Under the pieces are notes generated by a model. The model did not search any database. It was not told the DNA's origin and worked only from the letters and a program-made list of their open reading frames with translations. Below are positions 36,376 to 48,100 of a stretch of 64,000 bases of DNA, piece after piece. The position numbers and the translations under genes were made by a program. Origin of the DNA: Desmodesmus armatus (Eukaryota > Chlorophyta > Chlorophyceae > Sphaeropleales > Scenedesmaceae); NCBI GenBank assembly GCA_007449985.2, contig VIIQ02000155.1:124001-188000 (forward strand), read 5' to 3'. The first letter of the stretch is position 1. Every line of letters begins with the position of its first letter.

Positions 36376-37270
36376 CCAGTGACAGGCGTTGTTGGAGAGA
36401 GTACTGGATGCTGCAATGCACCCGTAGTGCTAGTGACGTTTGGCTAGACAGTGATTTGGATGGCAGGTGCAGTCCAATGCAGCTGGCAAGTTGTCGTCGG
36501 GGTATGGCGCTGACGGGTAATGCACTGTGGGATATTGCTGTGGCTGACACATGCACTGAGCAAGTGACATGGTTGGCTGCATGATGTGCTTGAGTAAGTC
36601 CAGCTATGGTGGTGTTGTGGCAACAGCATGCCCAGTTTGCTGCCAAGATTGGGGGGCTCTGTAATTTCACCCTGCTCTAGGAGCCTCCCAGCACATTGTT
36701 GTCGCCAAGTTCATGACATGCTGTTGCAAAGCTACATATGCTTGCTTCAACTACACGAAGACAGGGTGATGCCCTGCCCTGTTGACGCAGCACGGCAATT
36801 GCCACAATGCACGGCGAATGCGTCGCTGGCCACAAACCCAGGTCTCACTGGATGCTGACATCATCAGGGTTGTGCATTCAGCGCCGGTCATTCACAGCTT
36901 CAAAGAAAAGCTGCTGTTCCCACTATCTGCATCAGCAACACACAGCACCAGTCTTCCATCCACGCAGACGTTGCAACGGCGCAGCTGCTTCACTGATCAC
37001 GTCGCCGCTTCGTCTCGACACTCGCGCGGGCCTTGATAGCTTGCCTGGGCGTTTGAAGTACTTTATAGTTAACTTTTGCAACAAAAGGTGAGGCACGTTG
37101 GATCGGGGGGACCTGAGTCAAGCCTGTGCTGACTTCACTACAGTGGCTACTGCATGCAGCGCGCACTGCACACCAAGGTGCAGCCCATGAACACCACTGC
37201 AGCTCTGCTGTCCGTGCCTGTGCATGAATATGCAGCTGTACCTCATGTTCACTCTGTGCTTTGCTGCAGG
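36376..37270. other. intergenic region upstream of the first LRR gene
   Basis: About 0.9 kb without a supported coding exon. A CTGCAG acceptor lies immediately before the LRR gene ATG (37271), so a 5' untranslated exon probably lies in this stretch. Confidence 0.4.
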
Positions 37271-39446
37271 ATGGCACACGAGGAGCCAGGAGCTCCCCTA
37301 CTGCTGCAGATTCCAGACCCCTGCCTGCTGCTAGTGCTGCAGTCCTTGGCAGACGACCCAGCCAGCTTATGCAGCGCTGCTAGGGCCCACAGCAGGGTGC
37401 ACCAGGCAGCTGTGCTGACACTCAGCAGCATCAGCGCAAACATCACCTCCCAAGAACAGATCGATGATAGCCTGGTGCCCTACCTGTCGAAGCATGGTCA
37501 GTCCATCTGCAGCATGAGGCTTGACAGCGGTTGGGGGGTATTTCTGCGGCAACTGCCGGTGGCTGTCATGGTGCAACTCAACAGCCTGAACCTCCGCAGC
37601 TGTGACCTGCAGCTGCAGGCAGGCGGTGGCTTCCAGGGCTTGCTGGGGGCTGCTTGCTTGCCTCTCAAGCAGCTGCGTCTTGAAGACTGTTTTTTGCTTG
37701 GGCATGATTTGAAACTTGATGGGTGGGAGCGGCTGGGAGCAGCACTGTCACTGCTGCCGGACTTGGAGCACCTGGGTGTGTACAAACTTCGCGCCAAGGC
37801 TGGTTCTTGCTTTGGAACAGAGGTGTTGCAGCGCTTGCAGCAGCTGACTTATGTCGAGGTTGTGCAGTGTCCACCTTTCCAGGCAAGGAGTGTGCTGCAG
37901 TCCCTGCAGCCCTTGACCCGCTTGGCTCACTTGCGGATCTCTGTCCCCGACGGTTATGATTCCGGCAACCATGCCTCTTGGGTTAATGCCACTACTCTGC
38001 CTAGTTCACAGCTAACGCATATGGAGTTGCCACTTGCTTCTTTGTTTGAGCCGGATGTCCTGGCTGGCAACACCGGACTGCAGCACATTGATCTGCAACA
38101 CTGTTATATTTTACGTGCTAGTGAGGTGCCCCAGCTGCTGCTGTTTGAGCTGCAGCGCCTGCAGCAGCTGACGCACCTGAACCTCAGAAGCAAGATCCAG
38201 TGGGATGTGGACAACGAGGGCAACCCTCCTGCAGCAGCAGCAGTGTTTTCAGCCCTAACAGCCAGCTGCAAACTGCGGCACCTTGACATCAGCAGGTGCA
38301 AGCTTCCCACTGGCGCCTGGCAGCACATGTTCCCTGCTAACAGGCAGCTGCAACACTTGCAGTCGCTCGACATTTCAGGGGTCACTCTAGTACCGTGGTT
38401 GGGTGAATTGCCTGCAGCCCCTGAAAGCAGTAGCCTTGTGCGCTGCTGTCCTGGCCTGCAGTGTCTGCGCATGTCGGGGTTGAATTGTGGAACTAAGCAG
38501 CTGGTTACACTGTCAGGGCTGACTGGCTTGCTCACACTCCACGTGGCTTTGGATTTCACTGGTTTTGAATTTGATGACAGTAGTGCTACACCGGCGTGGG
38601 ATTGCAGCCAGCTGACAGGGCTCAGGGAGCTGGACCTAGACTCATTCATTGACAGCTATGCAGATTCAGTCGGGCTGCTGCTGCCGCTGACGCAGCTGCG
38701 CCAAGTGACACGATTGGATTTTATAGCCGTTGAGTGGGACTTGTCGCAATTTGAGTGTCAGAATCCCTCTCCTAACCGGTTTGATCGCTACAGTCATGGC
38801 ATCAAGGAGTGCAAGGTGAGCCTGGCCATGTCTGATGCTGTGGTCTCTACCCAAACCGTGGATTGTATGATCATGCATGTGTTGTGATTGTTGGCAAGTG
38901 TAACAACTTGTGTCACACAGGCACTTGACGGCCTGTGTGGGGGTTGCTGATGCTTGTTTGGTGGCGGGTGGATGGTTGTCCTTAGCACTGCGTCACAGGG
39001 CAGTGTGCACCTTGCAACTGCTAAGTCTACGTGCACTTGCCAGCATAAGGTCACCTTCATCAGTCAGCAGACGGTCTAGTGTTTATATCTTGCACCGTCG
39101 CAGCAACAGCTAGGATGAAGCTTGCCAAGCATTGAATGCTGTACAAGCAACATGGTATGTATCCCCCAACTCCCATGTGTGACACATGGGCTTGAACTGC
39201 ATCCCCGGGATGTCTAGTAGACCATTTCTCGAACAACAGACCCTTGACCCGTGTTTCACCTTTACGCTGACACCTTCGTGTCTGCTGCGTCTGCTGCTTT
39301 TTGCTGTTTGTGCCTCTCTGCAGCTGCAGCAGTTTGGGCCTGATGACGAGCCTGTGTGGCGCCAGCTGCTGCACCACTACCTGAAGCACCCCAAGCCTGA
39401 GGTGGCACGGGAGGCAGCCAAAGGGTTCGACAACTCAGGCTTCTGA
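37271..39446 (+). CDS. F-box-like leucine-rich-repeat protein, paralogue 1
   Basis: Exons 37271-38815 and 39324-39446, both phase 0, give 555 residues. Residues ~10-50 (IPDPCLLLVLQSLADDPASL, then CSAARAHSRVHQAAV) look like an F-box-type helix set. After this come irregular leucine-rich repeats (LNSLNLRSCDL, LKQLRLEDC, LTHLNLRS, LRHLDISRC, LQSLDISGV) typical of algal F-box/LRR proteins. Such proteins usually select substrates for SCF ubiquitin ligases. The second exon codes a short conserved tail (GPDDEPVWRQLLHHYL) also found in paralogue 2. The paralogue lies 11.5 kb downstream on the same strand, beyond purH. The F-box call is weak and the substrate is unknown. Confidence 0.7.
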
Positions 39447-40634
39447 TCCCGATGCGAGTGGCAGCGTGTGATACCAACATGTAATTTGGGGAGAAACTGG
39501 TGTACTGTTGCATACAGACACAGACACAGTCGCCACACACATGCATTATCCCTGAGACAAGGTGTTGACAGTCTTGTTGACTGGTCACCAGTGTGGCACA
39601 CCCTGCAGCACCTGCAAGCAGGTGTGTCGCCATGGTGCAACCATCGGGTGCTGTGCAGCAGTGCGTTGCCCTGTGAGTCGCCGCAGTAGTGCTATGATGT
39701 CACATGGGGGTGTGTATGTTACGTGCATGGCAGTTGCAAGTCACAACAGTGTGTTGGTAACTCTGCACATGTTGGTTGTGCTGGAGGCTTGAGGAGGCTT
39801 GAGGATTTGTTGAAGTTGTTGTCCTACAGGAAGGTTCAGTGCAACCTGACTGATGGCTTGAGTTGTGTGTGCATGCCCAAAGGCTCAGCTGCTTGCACAC
39901 TACTCATGTCCTTTGTGATTGACGCAGCATGCCAGTGCATGTTTCAAGTATTCATGCGGCAAGGCCTGTGGCTGCTCACACTGTCTTGCAGCTGTCGTGT
40001 GGTTGCCACAAACAAGCTGTTTTGTGCACAACTCAAGGACGCAACCACTGTGTGACACATGCAAGCACCTTGCTTGCTGGGTTTGCCCTGCCTTTTTTCA
40101 AATGTGTAACAACACTACTGGAATGATTTCTGTCATTGTGTCTGACATGAAAATGGTGGGGTACTGCTTTCCCCCTGCCGAAAGAAGTGCGCCAGGTGGA
40201 GAGATTGAAAGCTGTTTGGTGGCTTCTGAAGGCATGGCAGGGCATCATTGCTGTTTGAGCGTATCCGGGAGACAAGCTTCAGCTTGAATTGTCAAGCACA
40301 TGGATACACTCTGCGACAGCGGCCTAGTTTGTTGCACTTTGAAGCTGACCAGCACAAGATTGTTCTCACAGCTATCCTCCCACACATCTGGCGCCCACTG
40401 CTGGAACTGCCGCCCGTGCGCAAGTCAGTACCTGATTGGAACGTTTCCCACCACACTGTCAAATTGTCAAACACACCAAAACGTCAGAAGCCAGCTGCAG
40501 GTCAGTGACTAGGGACGCCACCGCAGGCTCACGGCAACGCGAAAAAAGTTGCGGCACACTTAACAGTGTGCTCCAAACTGCAACAACCATCAGAAAAATG
40601 CAACATCAACTTCCAACACACTCAGCACGCTGCT
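39447..40634. other. intergenic region between convergent LRR1 and purH
   Basis: About 1.2 kb between two convergent genes, so it should hold both 3' ends. A TTGAGGAGGC duplication lies at 39788-39803. I see no other gene. Confidence 0.45.
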
Positions 40635-43600
40635 TCAGTGCTTGAAGTGGCGGACGCCAGTTGTGACGATGGCCACGCCGTACTTGTTGCAGCAGTCGAC
40701 CGCGTCCTGGTCGCGGATGCTGCCGCCGGGGTGGGCGATAGCAGCAACACCAGCCTGCAAGGAGGCAGAACAAACACAACACAGAACATTATGTTAGTCG
40801 TCCTTGAACAACCTGCCCATCAGGAGGCCACGATATTGTGCAGTGCTGCGCAGCTACACAAAGACTGCTGTCATGTCAAAATCTGAGGTGTGCGTTCCAG
40901 GAAAGGAGGCTGCGTTCTCCTACCTTGCATGCCATCTCGACGCTGTCTCCCCAGCTGAAGGGGAAGAATGCGTCAGACGCCAGCACTGAGCCCTTCACCT
41001 CAGCAGATGCCTTCTCAAGCGCTATCTCAGTGCTCTTCACCCTGCAGCACCATGACAGCAACATACCCGATGCGCTCACAGTCAGGCAGCACGAGCCTCC
41101 TGCCCAACGACCCTGTACAGTGCTGCATCGAAAAGCTTATCCACAGGCATGCATCCCGACTTGTTGTCCGTGTGCGCACGCACACATTTATTCCAGACAC
41201 GATCTGGGCCCAGCTTGCCTCTGCAGCGCCTTTTGACCCCCTTGCATGCATCCCCCCCCGGGGCCGCACACTCCACCACCGAATAGCTGTGTAAACTCCT
41301 CGCAGCTGCACCCTGCACTTCCCAAAACACATTTCTACGATAACATCCCCTCCCCACCACTGCACACTCCCCGATCACACAGCTCCATGCAAACCCTCGC
41401 AGCTGCCCCGGGCCTCACCTGTTAGGCTGTCCGCTGCCCATGCCCAGCAGCTTGCCGTCCTTTGCCACTGTGATGGCATTGCTCTTGACGTGCTTCACAC
41501 AGCGCCAGGCAAACTTGAGGTCCTCCAGCTGCTGCGCTGTCGGCTGAACCTCGCCAGCAACAGTGAAGGTGATGTCCTCGGGGGACAGGTCGTCAGCACC
41601 CTGGGGACGCAGAAAGAAGTGGAGAGATGAGATAAGTGTCAGCCAGTTATGACGTGAGAACAGAGTCAGGCTCATTGACCTTCCTGGTCAACAGTTATGA
41701 CGTGAGAACAGAGTCAGGCTCATTGACCTTCCTGGTCAACAGTTATGACGTGAGAACAGAGTCAGGCTCATTGACCTTCCTGGTCAACAGTTATGACGTG
41801 AGAACAGAGTCAGGCTCATTGACCTTCCTGGTCAACAGTTATGACGTGAGAACAGAGTCAGGCTCATTGACCTTCCTGGTCAACAGTTATGACGTGAGAA
41901 CAGAGTCAGGCTCATTGACCTTCCTGGTCAACAGTTATGACGTGAGAACAGAGTCAGGCTCATTGACCTTCCTGGTCAACAGTTATGACGTGAGAACAGA
42001 GTCAGGCTCATTGACCTTCCTGGTCAACAGTGAAGGTGATGTCCTTGGGGTATAGATTGTCAGCACCCTGGGGGCAATGGACAGACATGGGGTCAAGACA
42101 GGATATGAGCGAGTCTTGAACTATAGATGCAGGCTTGTGACAAGGGCCATCCACAGCAACTTGGTCACCATTGTAAAGCCAGGCGACGTGCATCAGACCC
42201 TACGCAATCCCCAAAAAGTGCCAACTGGCAAGGCGCATGGGCGTGTCCTCGCATACCTGCAGCAGCCAGCCGCCTGCCACCTGGCGCAGTGAGCGCCCAC
42301 TTGGTGCCCGTGGCTTTGCTTCCAGGATGCGCAGCGCCTTGGACTTGCCCTTCAGCACCTCTAAGCCCTCTGGGTGTAGCCGGGGCGACAACGATCTCGT
42401 AGAACATACGGGTCTCGTTGTCGGTGGGAGACCTGATGACAAGACAGGCAGCAAAGATTTGACACAGCTACAGTAAATGTAGATTGGCTCTAGTCTCTTG
42501 ATGCATAGACTGCATCAGACAGGTGTGAGCAAGTGACTGACCAATTACAGGGGTGCAGCCGGGGCGACAACAATCTCGTAGAACGAGACCCGTATACACA
42601 CACGGGTCTTGTTGTTGGTGGGAGACCTGACAGCAAGGACAGGCAGCAGAAGCAGGGTGGGTGACCAAGGGTGGGGTGCTAGTTTCACACAAGCGACCAA
42701 AAACAAAAAAAGGTCCCTCCTGTGGCGCGTTGTGGATGGTGCAGGTAACAAAACAAACCCCTGACAAACATCAATGATTGCATTCTGAACCTCAGAAGAA
42801 TAGGGAATCCAGTCAGCTGCAGCAGCTGCTGCTGTGGAGTGATTGTAGGTACACCTGCCAATGGAGCAGGCTGCAGTGAAGGGGTTGATGCAGCCTGCAC
42901 ATCTTGACAACTGCACCAGCATTGATGTGGGCACCCAACGGAGACAGCAGCCAGAGATATGGGCTGCAGCCTCTTAAAGATGCCGTCGTGAAGTCAATAC
43001 ACACAAACACACCCTACAACACACTGTGGACCCCGACACGCACACTAGTGCACTTCCTATGTGAGTGCCCGGCAGAGGCTCTCCCCGCCACCCCCCCCCC
43101 TGAAGTGAACACCCACATCTCTTTCAGAAATATGGCAGCCACCATCATGACTCACTCCCCACCACACTTCCCTCAACAAATCCCCTTGCCCTCATCTGCC
43201 CAACACTCCCATCTCACCCATACCGCCCCCCTGCCCCTGCAGGGCTGTATACTCATCGGTGGTAAATCAACACCACCACTCATCTATCGACCAAGTAGTA
43301 ATATTCTTATTGACGTATTACTAACATTACGACACACACCTGAACTCCCTGATCTCCTTGGCCAGCTTCTCATCCACCACTGTGTTGAAGGCCACAATGC
43401 CTCCAAAGGCTGACACAGGGTCGGCCCTCACTGCCAGCCTGTAGGCCTCCAGGAGGTCGTCACCCTTGCTGGCAACACCACAGGGGTTGGTGTGCTTCAC
43501 AATCACACACGTGGGCTCCTGTGGGGGGTGAAGCCAGTGGGACAGAGAGGTGTGTGTTGGGTACTGACTGCTTTGGGGGAGAAGAGGGTGGCAAGCATTA

Positions 43601-43888
43601 CTGGCCATGGCTGGCAGAGCTGGCAGCCTTGAGGGGATGCTAAGTGTGGACAGCTCAAGCAGAAACAAACCTCTGCAATGGATTGCTGCTACAGAGTACA
43701 CCATATGCATGTGACTCGGCAGTGTGCGACCTGTCCTACGCTGCATGGCAGTGTGTGTGGCTGCGGGTTGTGTTCACCTTGAAGTCGCAGCAGCAGCTGT
43801 AGGCAGCATCTGCATCAAGGTAGTTGTTGTATGACATCTCCTTGCCATGGTGCTGCACTGCTGTGGCAATGCCACCCTGTCAGTGGAC

Positions 43889-43923
<35 letters not shown>

Positions 43924-45114
43924 GCAAGATAAGTCACAACACGGCACAGCACAGCACAGCACAGCACAGCACGATTGACATCCATGCAACTGTTGTTCAT
44001 TAAGGGGGAAGGATACAATTAGCATTGCTGAGGCTTTTCGGCACCAGATTTTGGAAACATAATCGTTTGGGTGTCCTTAGACCCCCTGCCAACTGATTTG
44101 GCCAAACTCAAAACTTGTTTCTTAAGGGTGGCACCACTGGGTGCGACCACAGAGTGACCGATGTGTACCGTGCTCAGGGCCATATGCAGGGTGTCTGAGT
44201 GGTGAAAGTCCGTCACTAGAAGCTTTTTATCGATGTTGCGTGCTCTGACTGCTTGGTTTGCTGTGTGAAGCTCTGTGGTGGCTTGCAACAGCACCCCAGC
44301 CCGCCCGAAAGCTGCAGCACCCATCATGGACGCTACACAAACTTTTAGGTGACGCCATCGCTAAGGTGTGGTCTAAGACATACAAAGAAACGATTTCTAT
44401 GCATGCGGTGTCAAAGTCGACTGCAGCAACTGCTGTAGATATCTGTGATCAGCAGATCGAGTGCAAAGTTGCTGCAGTTCCGAATCGAACCGGATAGCGA
44501 AAAAAGATCGACCATTTGAATACGCACATGTTCATCCTTGGCGACATGGCCTAGTTTTGCCCTGATCGTCCTCCCCAGGACCATCCTTGCTACACCCCTG
44601 GGGTACAGCAGGCCCTACAGTTGACCGGGCCAGGGCAGCATTGGCCCTAGTTGGGGCAGTGCATCCCTGGGAACCTGGAGGTTGTCGAAAAAGAGCAGAG
44701 CCTGGCCAGCAGACCCCTGTGCAGCTCACTCCCGCCACCCCAATCAATTGTATCCTTCCCCCTTAAGCTGCCCACTGTTAATTTATGACGTCAGTATGAA
44801 TGTGGCCCCTACATTTACGAGCGGCTGCTTGGTTGCGTATGCCGCTCGCCTTATTCCCGGGGCCTCTGCTGTAGCCTGGCTAAGCATAGCAGTACATGGC
44901 ACGAGGCAACTTGCGGCCATGCAGCTGCCAAAGCAGGCGGGTTTGATCCGACATGCGAGATCCCCATTGCCCCCCCCCCCCCCCCCATGTGCCTCTACCC
45001 CCACTTCAACACCAACATTGCCTCCTCCATTTCCTTCAAATCGCACCAGCAGCAGCAGTTGCACTCCCCACCCCACACCACACCACGCCACCCAACCCTT
45101 AGACACACGCTTCC

Positions 45115-45175
<61 letters not shown>

Positions 45176-48100
45176 ATACTGCCCAGCCCACACCCCTCCG
45201 CCCACCTTTCCAGCCTCTGCCAGAGACTCGTCCACATAGAACGCTGCTGCTTGGTGGGGGTTCTCACCATACCTGCGCAACAGCAGACACAACAGATGCT
45301 GATCAACACATGATATTGTTTTGTCTTACAGTACTCTACACCACTTCTTGTGCAACTGGTTTGGTAGAACCTTATAATAAACCCTAAACCCTAGCTAGCT
45401 GTACAATGGTGTTGGCAGGTTTGCAGTTCTCCTACACATCCAGTGGACACAGCAGAGGACCATATCCCTGTGGCTACACACTCCTCAAACCTCACTGCTG
45501 GAGCTGTGCGATAAACATTTGTTTGCAGTGACACAGCTGCTGCAGCTCTATCGTGCTGGCACAGTGCTCCAGGCAACACGAGGCAAGCATGGACTGCAGC
45601 ATACCCCTGCTGCCTGCCGCCTGTCAGAAGCCACTGTTTTTCCCCCAAACCACTGTGCTTCCAAACAACCCGCTGTGCCCATCCCCCCCCCCCCCCACAC
45701 ACAACCTTTTCCCTCACCTGAGTCCCTGTGAGAGCTGCATGGGCACTGACATGGCGGGTGCTGGCTCACCACCACCAACTTGACCCCACAGCCACTCAGC
45801 TACCTGCAAAAACACACCAGCAGGAACACAAGCATGGGACACACACACAAATGCTGAGGAGGGGATGTGCCACACATGTTTTCCCCACAGCCCCAATGCT
45901 CAAAATGTCCATCTAGCACACTACTTGGAACAGTCAACCGCCCGTCCTTCAACAAATCCACAAGCATGCCTCTGTCAGCTCTGTTCTGACCCCCCCCCCC
46001 CCCCTGCCCCGTCCTTGCTTTCCATTCACCTGTGCATCGTAGCTGGCTGTGTGTTGGTTACCCCCCACGCCATCTTCTTCTTGAAGTCCCCCCCCCCCCC
46101 CGCTACTGCAATGCGCAACACACGCACATGCCTCTTTCACTCCCCCCCCCATTCTCAACCCCCCCCCCCCCCACCCCCAGAATGAAGATGACAACAATAC
46201 AACCCAATGCATATCCATCTCTATATATGCGGCACAAACCGCAGCCCACCTGCGCATCGTAGCTGGCTGTGTGTTGGTATGCCTTCCACGCCATCTTCTT
46301 CCTGAAATCCTGCGACACCCCTCCCTCACTGTTCAGCTGGGCCAGCAGCTCAGAATAGTCAGCAGGGTCAACAATGACAGTCACGTCCCCGTGGTTCTTG
46401 GCTGCTGCACGGATCATGGCTGGGCCACCGATGTCGATGTTTTCGACACCGTCCTCAAAGGGGGGAGGGGGGCTGCGGGTGACAGTGGCGCGGAAGGGGT
46501 ACAGGTTGACAATGACCTACAGACACAGCAGAAAGGCATGATGGGGGGGGGGGCGTCATGGAATGAGCCGTGGTGTGGGAGAAGGGAGGGGGGCTTGCGG
46601 GGGGCGGTGGCACGGAAGGGGTACAGGTTGACAATGACCTGCGGAAAACAAGCAGGGAGGGCATGATAGGGGGGGGGCCGCGTCAGGGAATGAGCGTAGT
46701 GTGAGAGAAGGGAGAGAGGGAGGGGGCTGCGGGTGGCGGTGGCGCGGAAGGGTGCAGGTCAACCAAAACCTGATGAAACAGCAGGCATGCAGACAAGGCA
46801 TGAGAGGAGGAAGAGTCAAGGCGTAGGTATGAATGTGGAGGGAGGGGATGCCGGGGCTGATCAACACTACTCAGTTGTGATGTGTTGCAAACCAAGACCC
46901 CCCCCCCTCTATGACAGGACTACTGCCCAAAAATGTGCCTCTGCGCCCATCAACACTACTGTGTTGTGCTGTTGCTCATGCCTACCCCAATACGACAACA
47001 CCACTGCTGCCCCTCACCAAGTCGATGGGCTCTGTCCCCATCAACGCTGCTGTGCTGTGGTACTGTGCTGCAATTGTGCCCTTTGCGCTGTCAAGCCTGT
47101 CCCAATACGCCCCCGCCACTGCTGTCCTGCACCAGGTCGATGGGCTCTGACCACATCAATGCTGCTGTGCTGCAGTACTGTGCTGCAATTGTGCCCGTGC
47201 GCCATCCCCATGCCTACCCCAACAAGCCCCGGCCACTGCTGCTGCTCACCAGGTCAATGGGCTGGATGTTGTGCTGCTTGATGGCGTCCATGTGTGCGGG
47301 GTTGCCGCGGATTGCCAGGATACCGCCGTGCACGCCAGGGTGCAGCGTCTTCACACGACCTGCACACACATGACAGCAGACAAGCATTGTGAGCAACATC
47401 ATTTTTACTTGCAGCGGTTGGACAGCACCCAAGTGTTCCAGCCATGCGGGTCAGGATCAACTTACACAGCATCAGTGGGGTTGCCACATGGCCTGGTGTC
47501 AATCCATTTAGCCCCAGCATTGTCGGTGTCCAGCCACACCGGCACTGCTGCCCCTCCCCCTCACCTCCCCACCCCCAACCACCCAAAAAACTACACAAGC
47601 AGTGACCCCCCCCTCCATGTGCCGTTCCTCTACCGTACAGCATGTGAGGTCCACCACATTCTTCAAAACCATAGCTGCCCCCTGCTGCTGCTCCCTCCTG
47701 TGCGGCCACGCCTTTTCCCCTCCTCCGTCCCGCTGCCTTGTTGCGCCTTTTGTCTACCCTTACTGCCACAACAACACGCACCCCCCCCCCCCGTCATACA
47801 CTCATATGCAATCACACCCCATTGTCGCCCCTTTCCTCCTCCTCAGCCCGCCCAACCCGCCCAGCAAGTCACTTACCGTCCAGCATTTCAGGGAACCCTG
47901 TTAGGTCCTCCACCTTCCTGACAGCCACCCCTGACCCCTCAATGGCCTTGGCACTGCCTCCAGTGGACACCAACTCATAGCCAGCAGCTGCTAGACCCTG
48001 CAGGAACACACAGACACACAACAAGCTGTGGTTGGGGGCCAAATGTGCAAAAACTTTACAGCACCAGCATGAGAATTGCAGTGACAGTGCCACCAGTGGA

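Noticed and set aside
41644..42027. CRISPR array or a repetitive protein on the plus strand
   Set aside because: Eight contiguous 48-base units without unique spacers are a minisatellite. The open 16-residue frame is only because 48 is divisible by three; it lies antisense in a purH intron.
44019..44327. Transposase or host gene inside the TTAA element
   Set aside because: The 102-residue frame has no recognisable DDE or zinc-finger motif and begins in arbitrary sequence; kept only as part of the element.
43774..45313. Poly-Gln or poly-Cys ORFs over the (CAG)19 and CACAG repeats
   Set aside because: They lie in purH intron 7 and arise from simple repeats alone.
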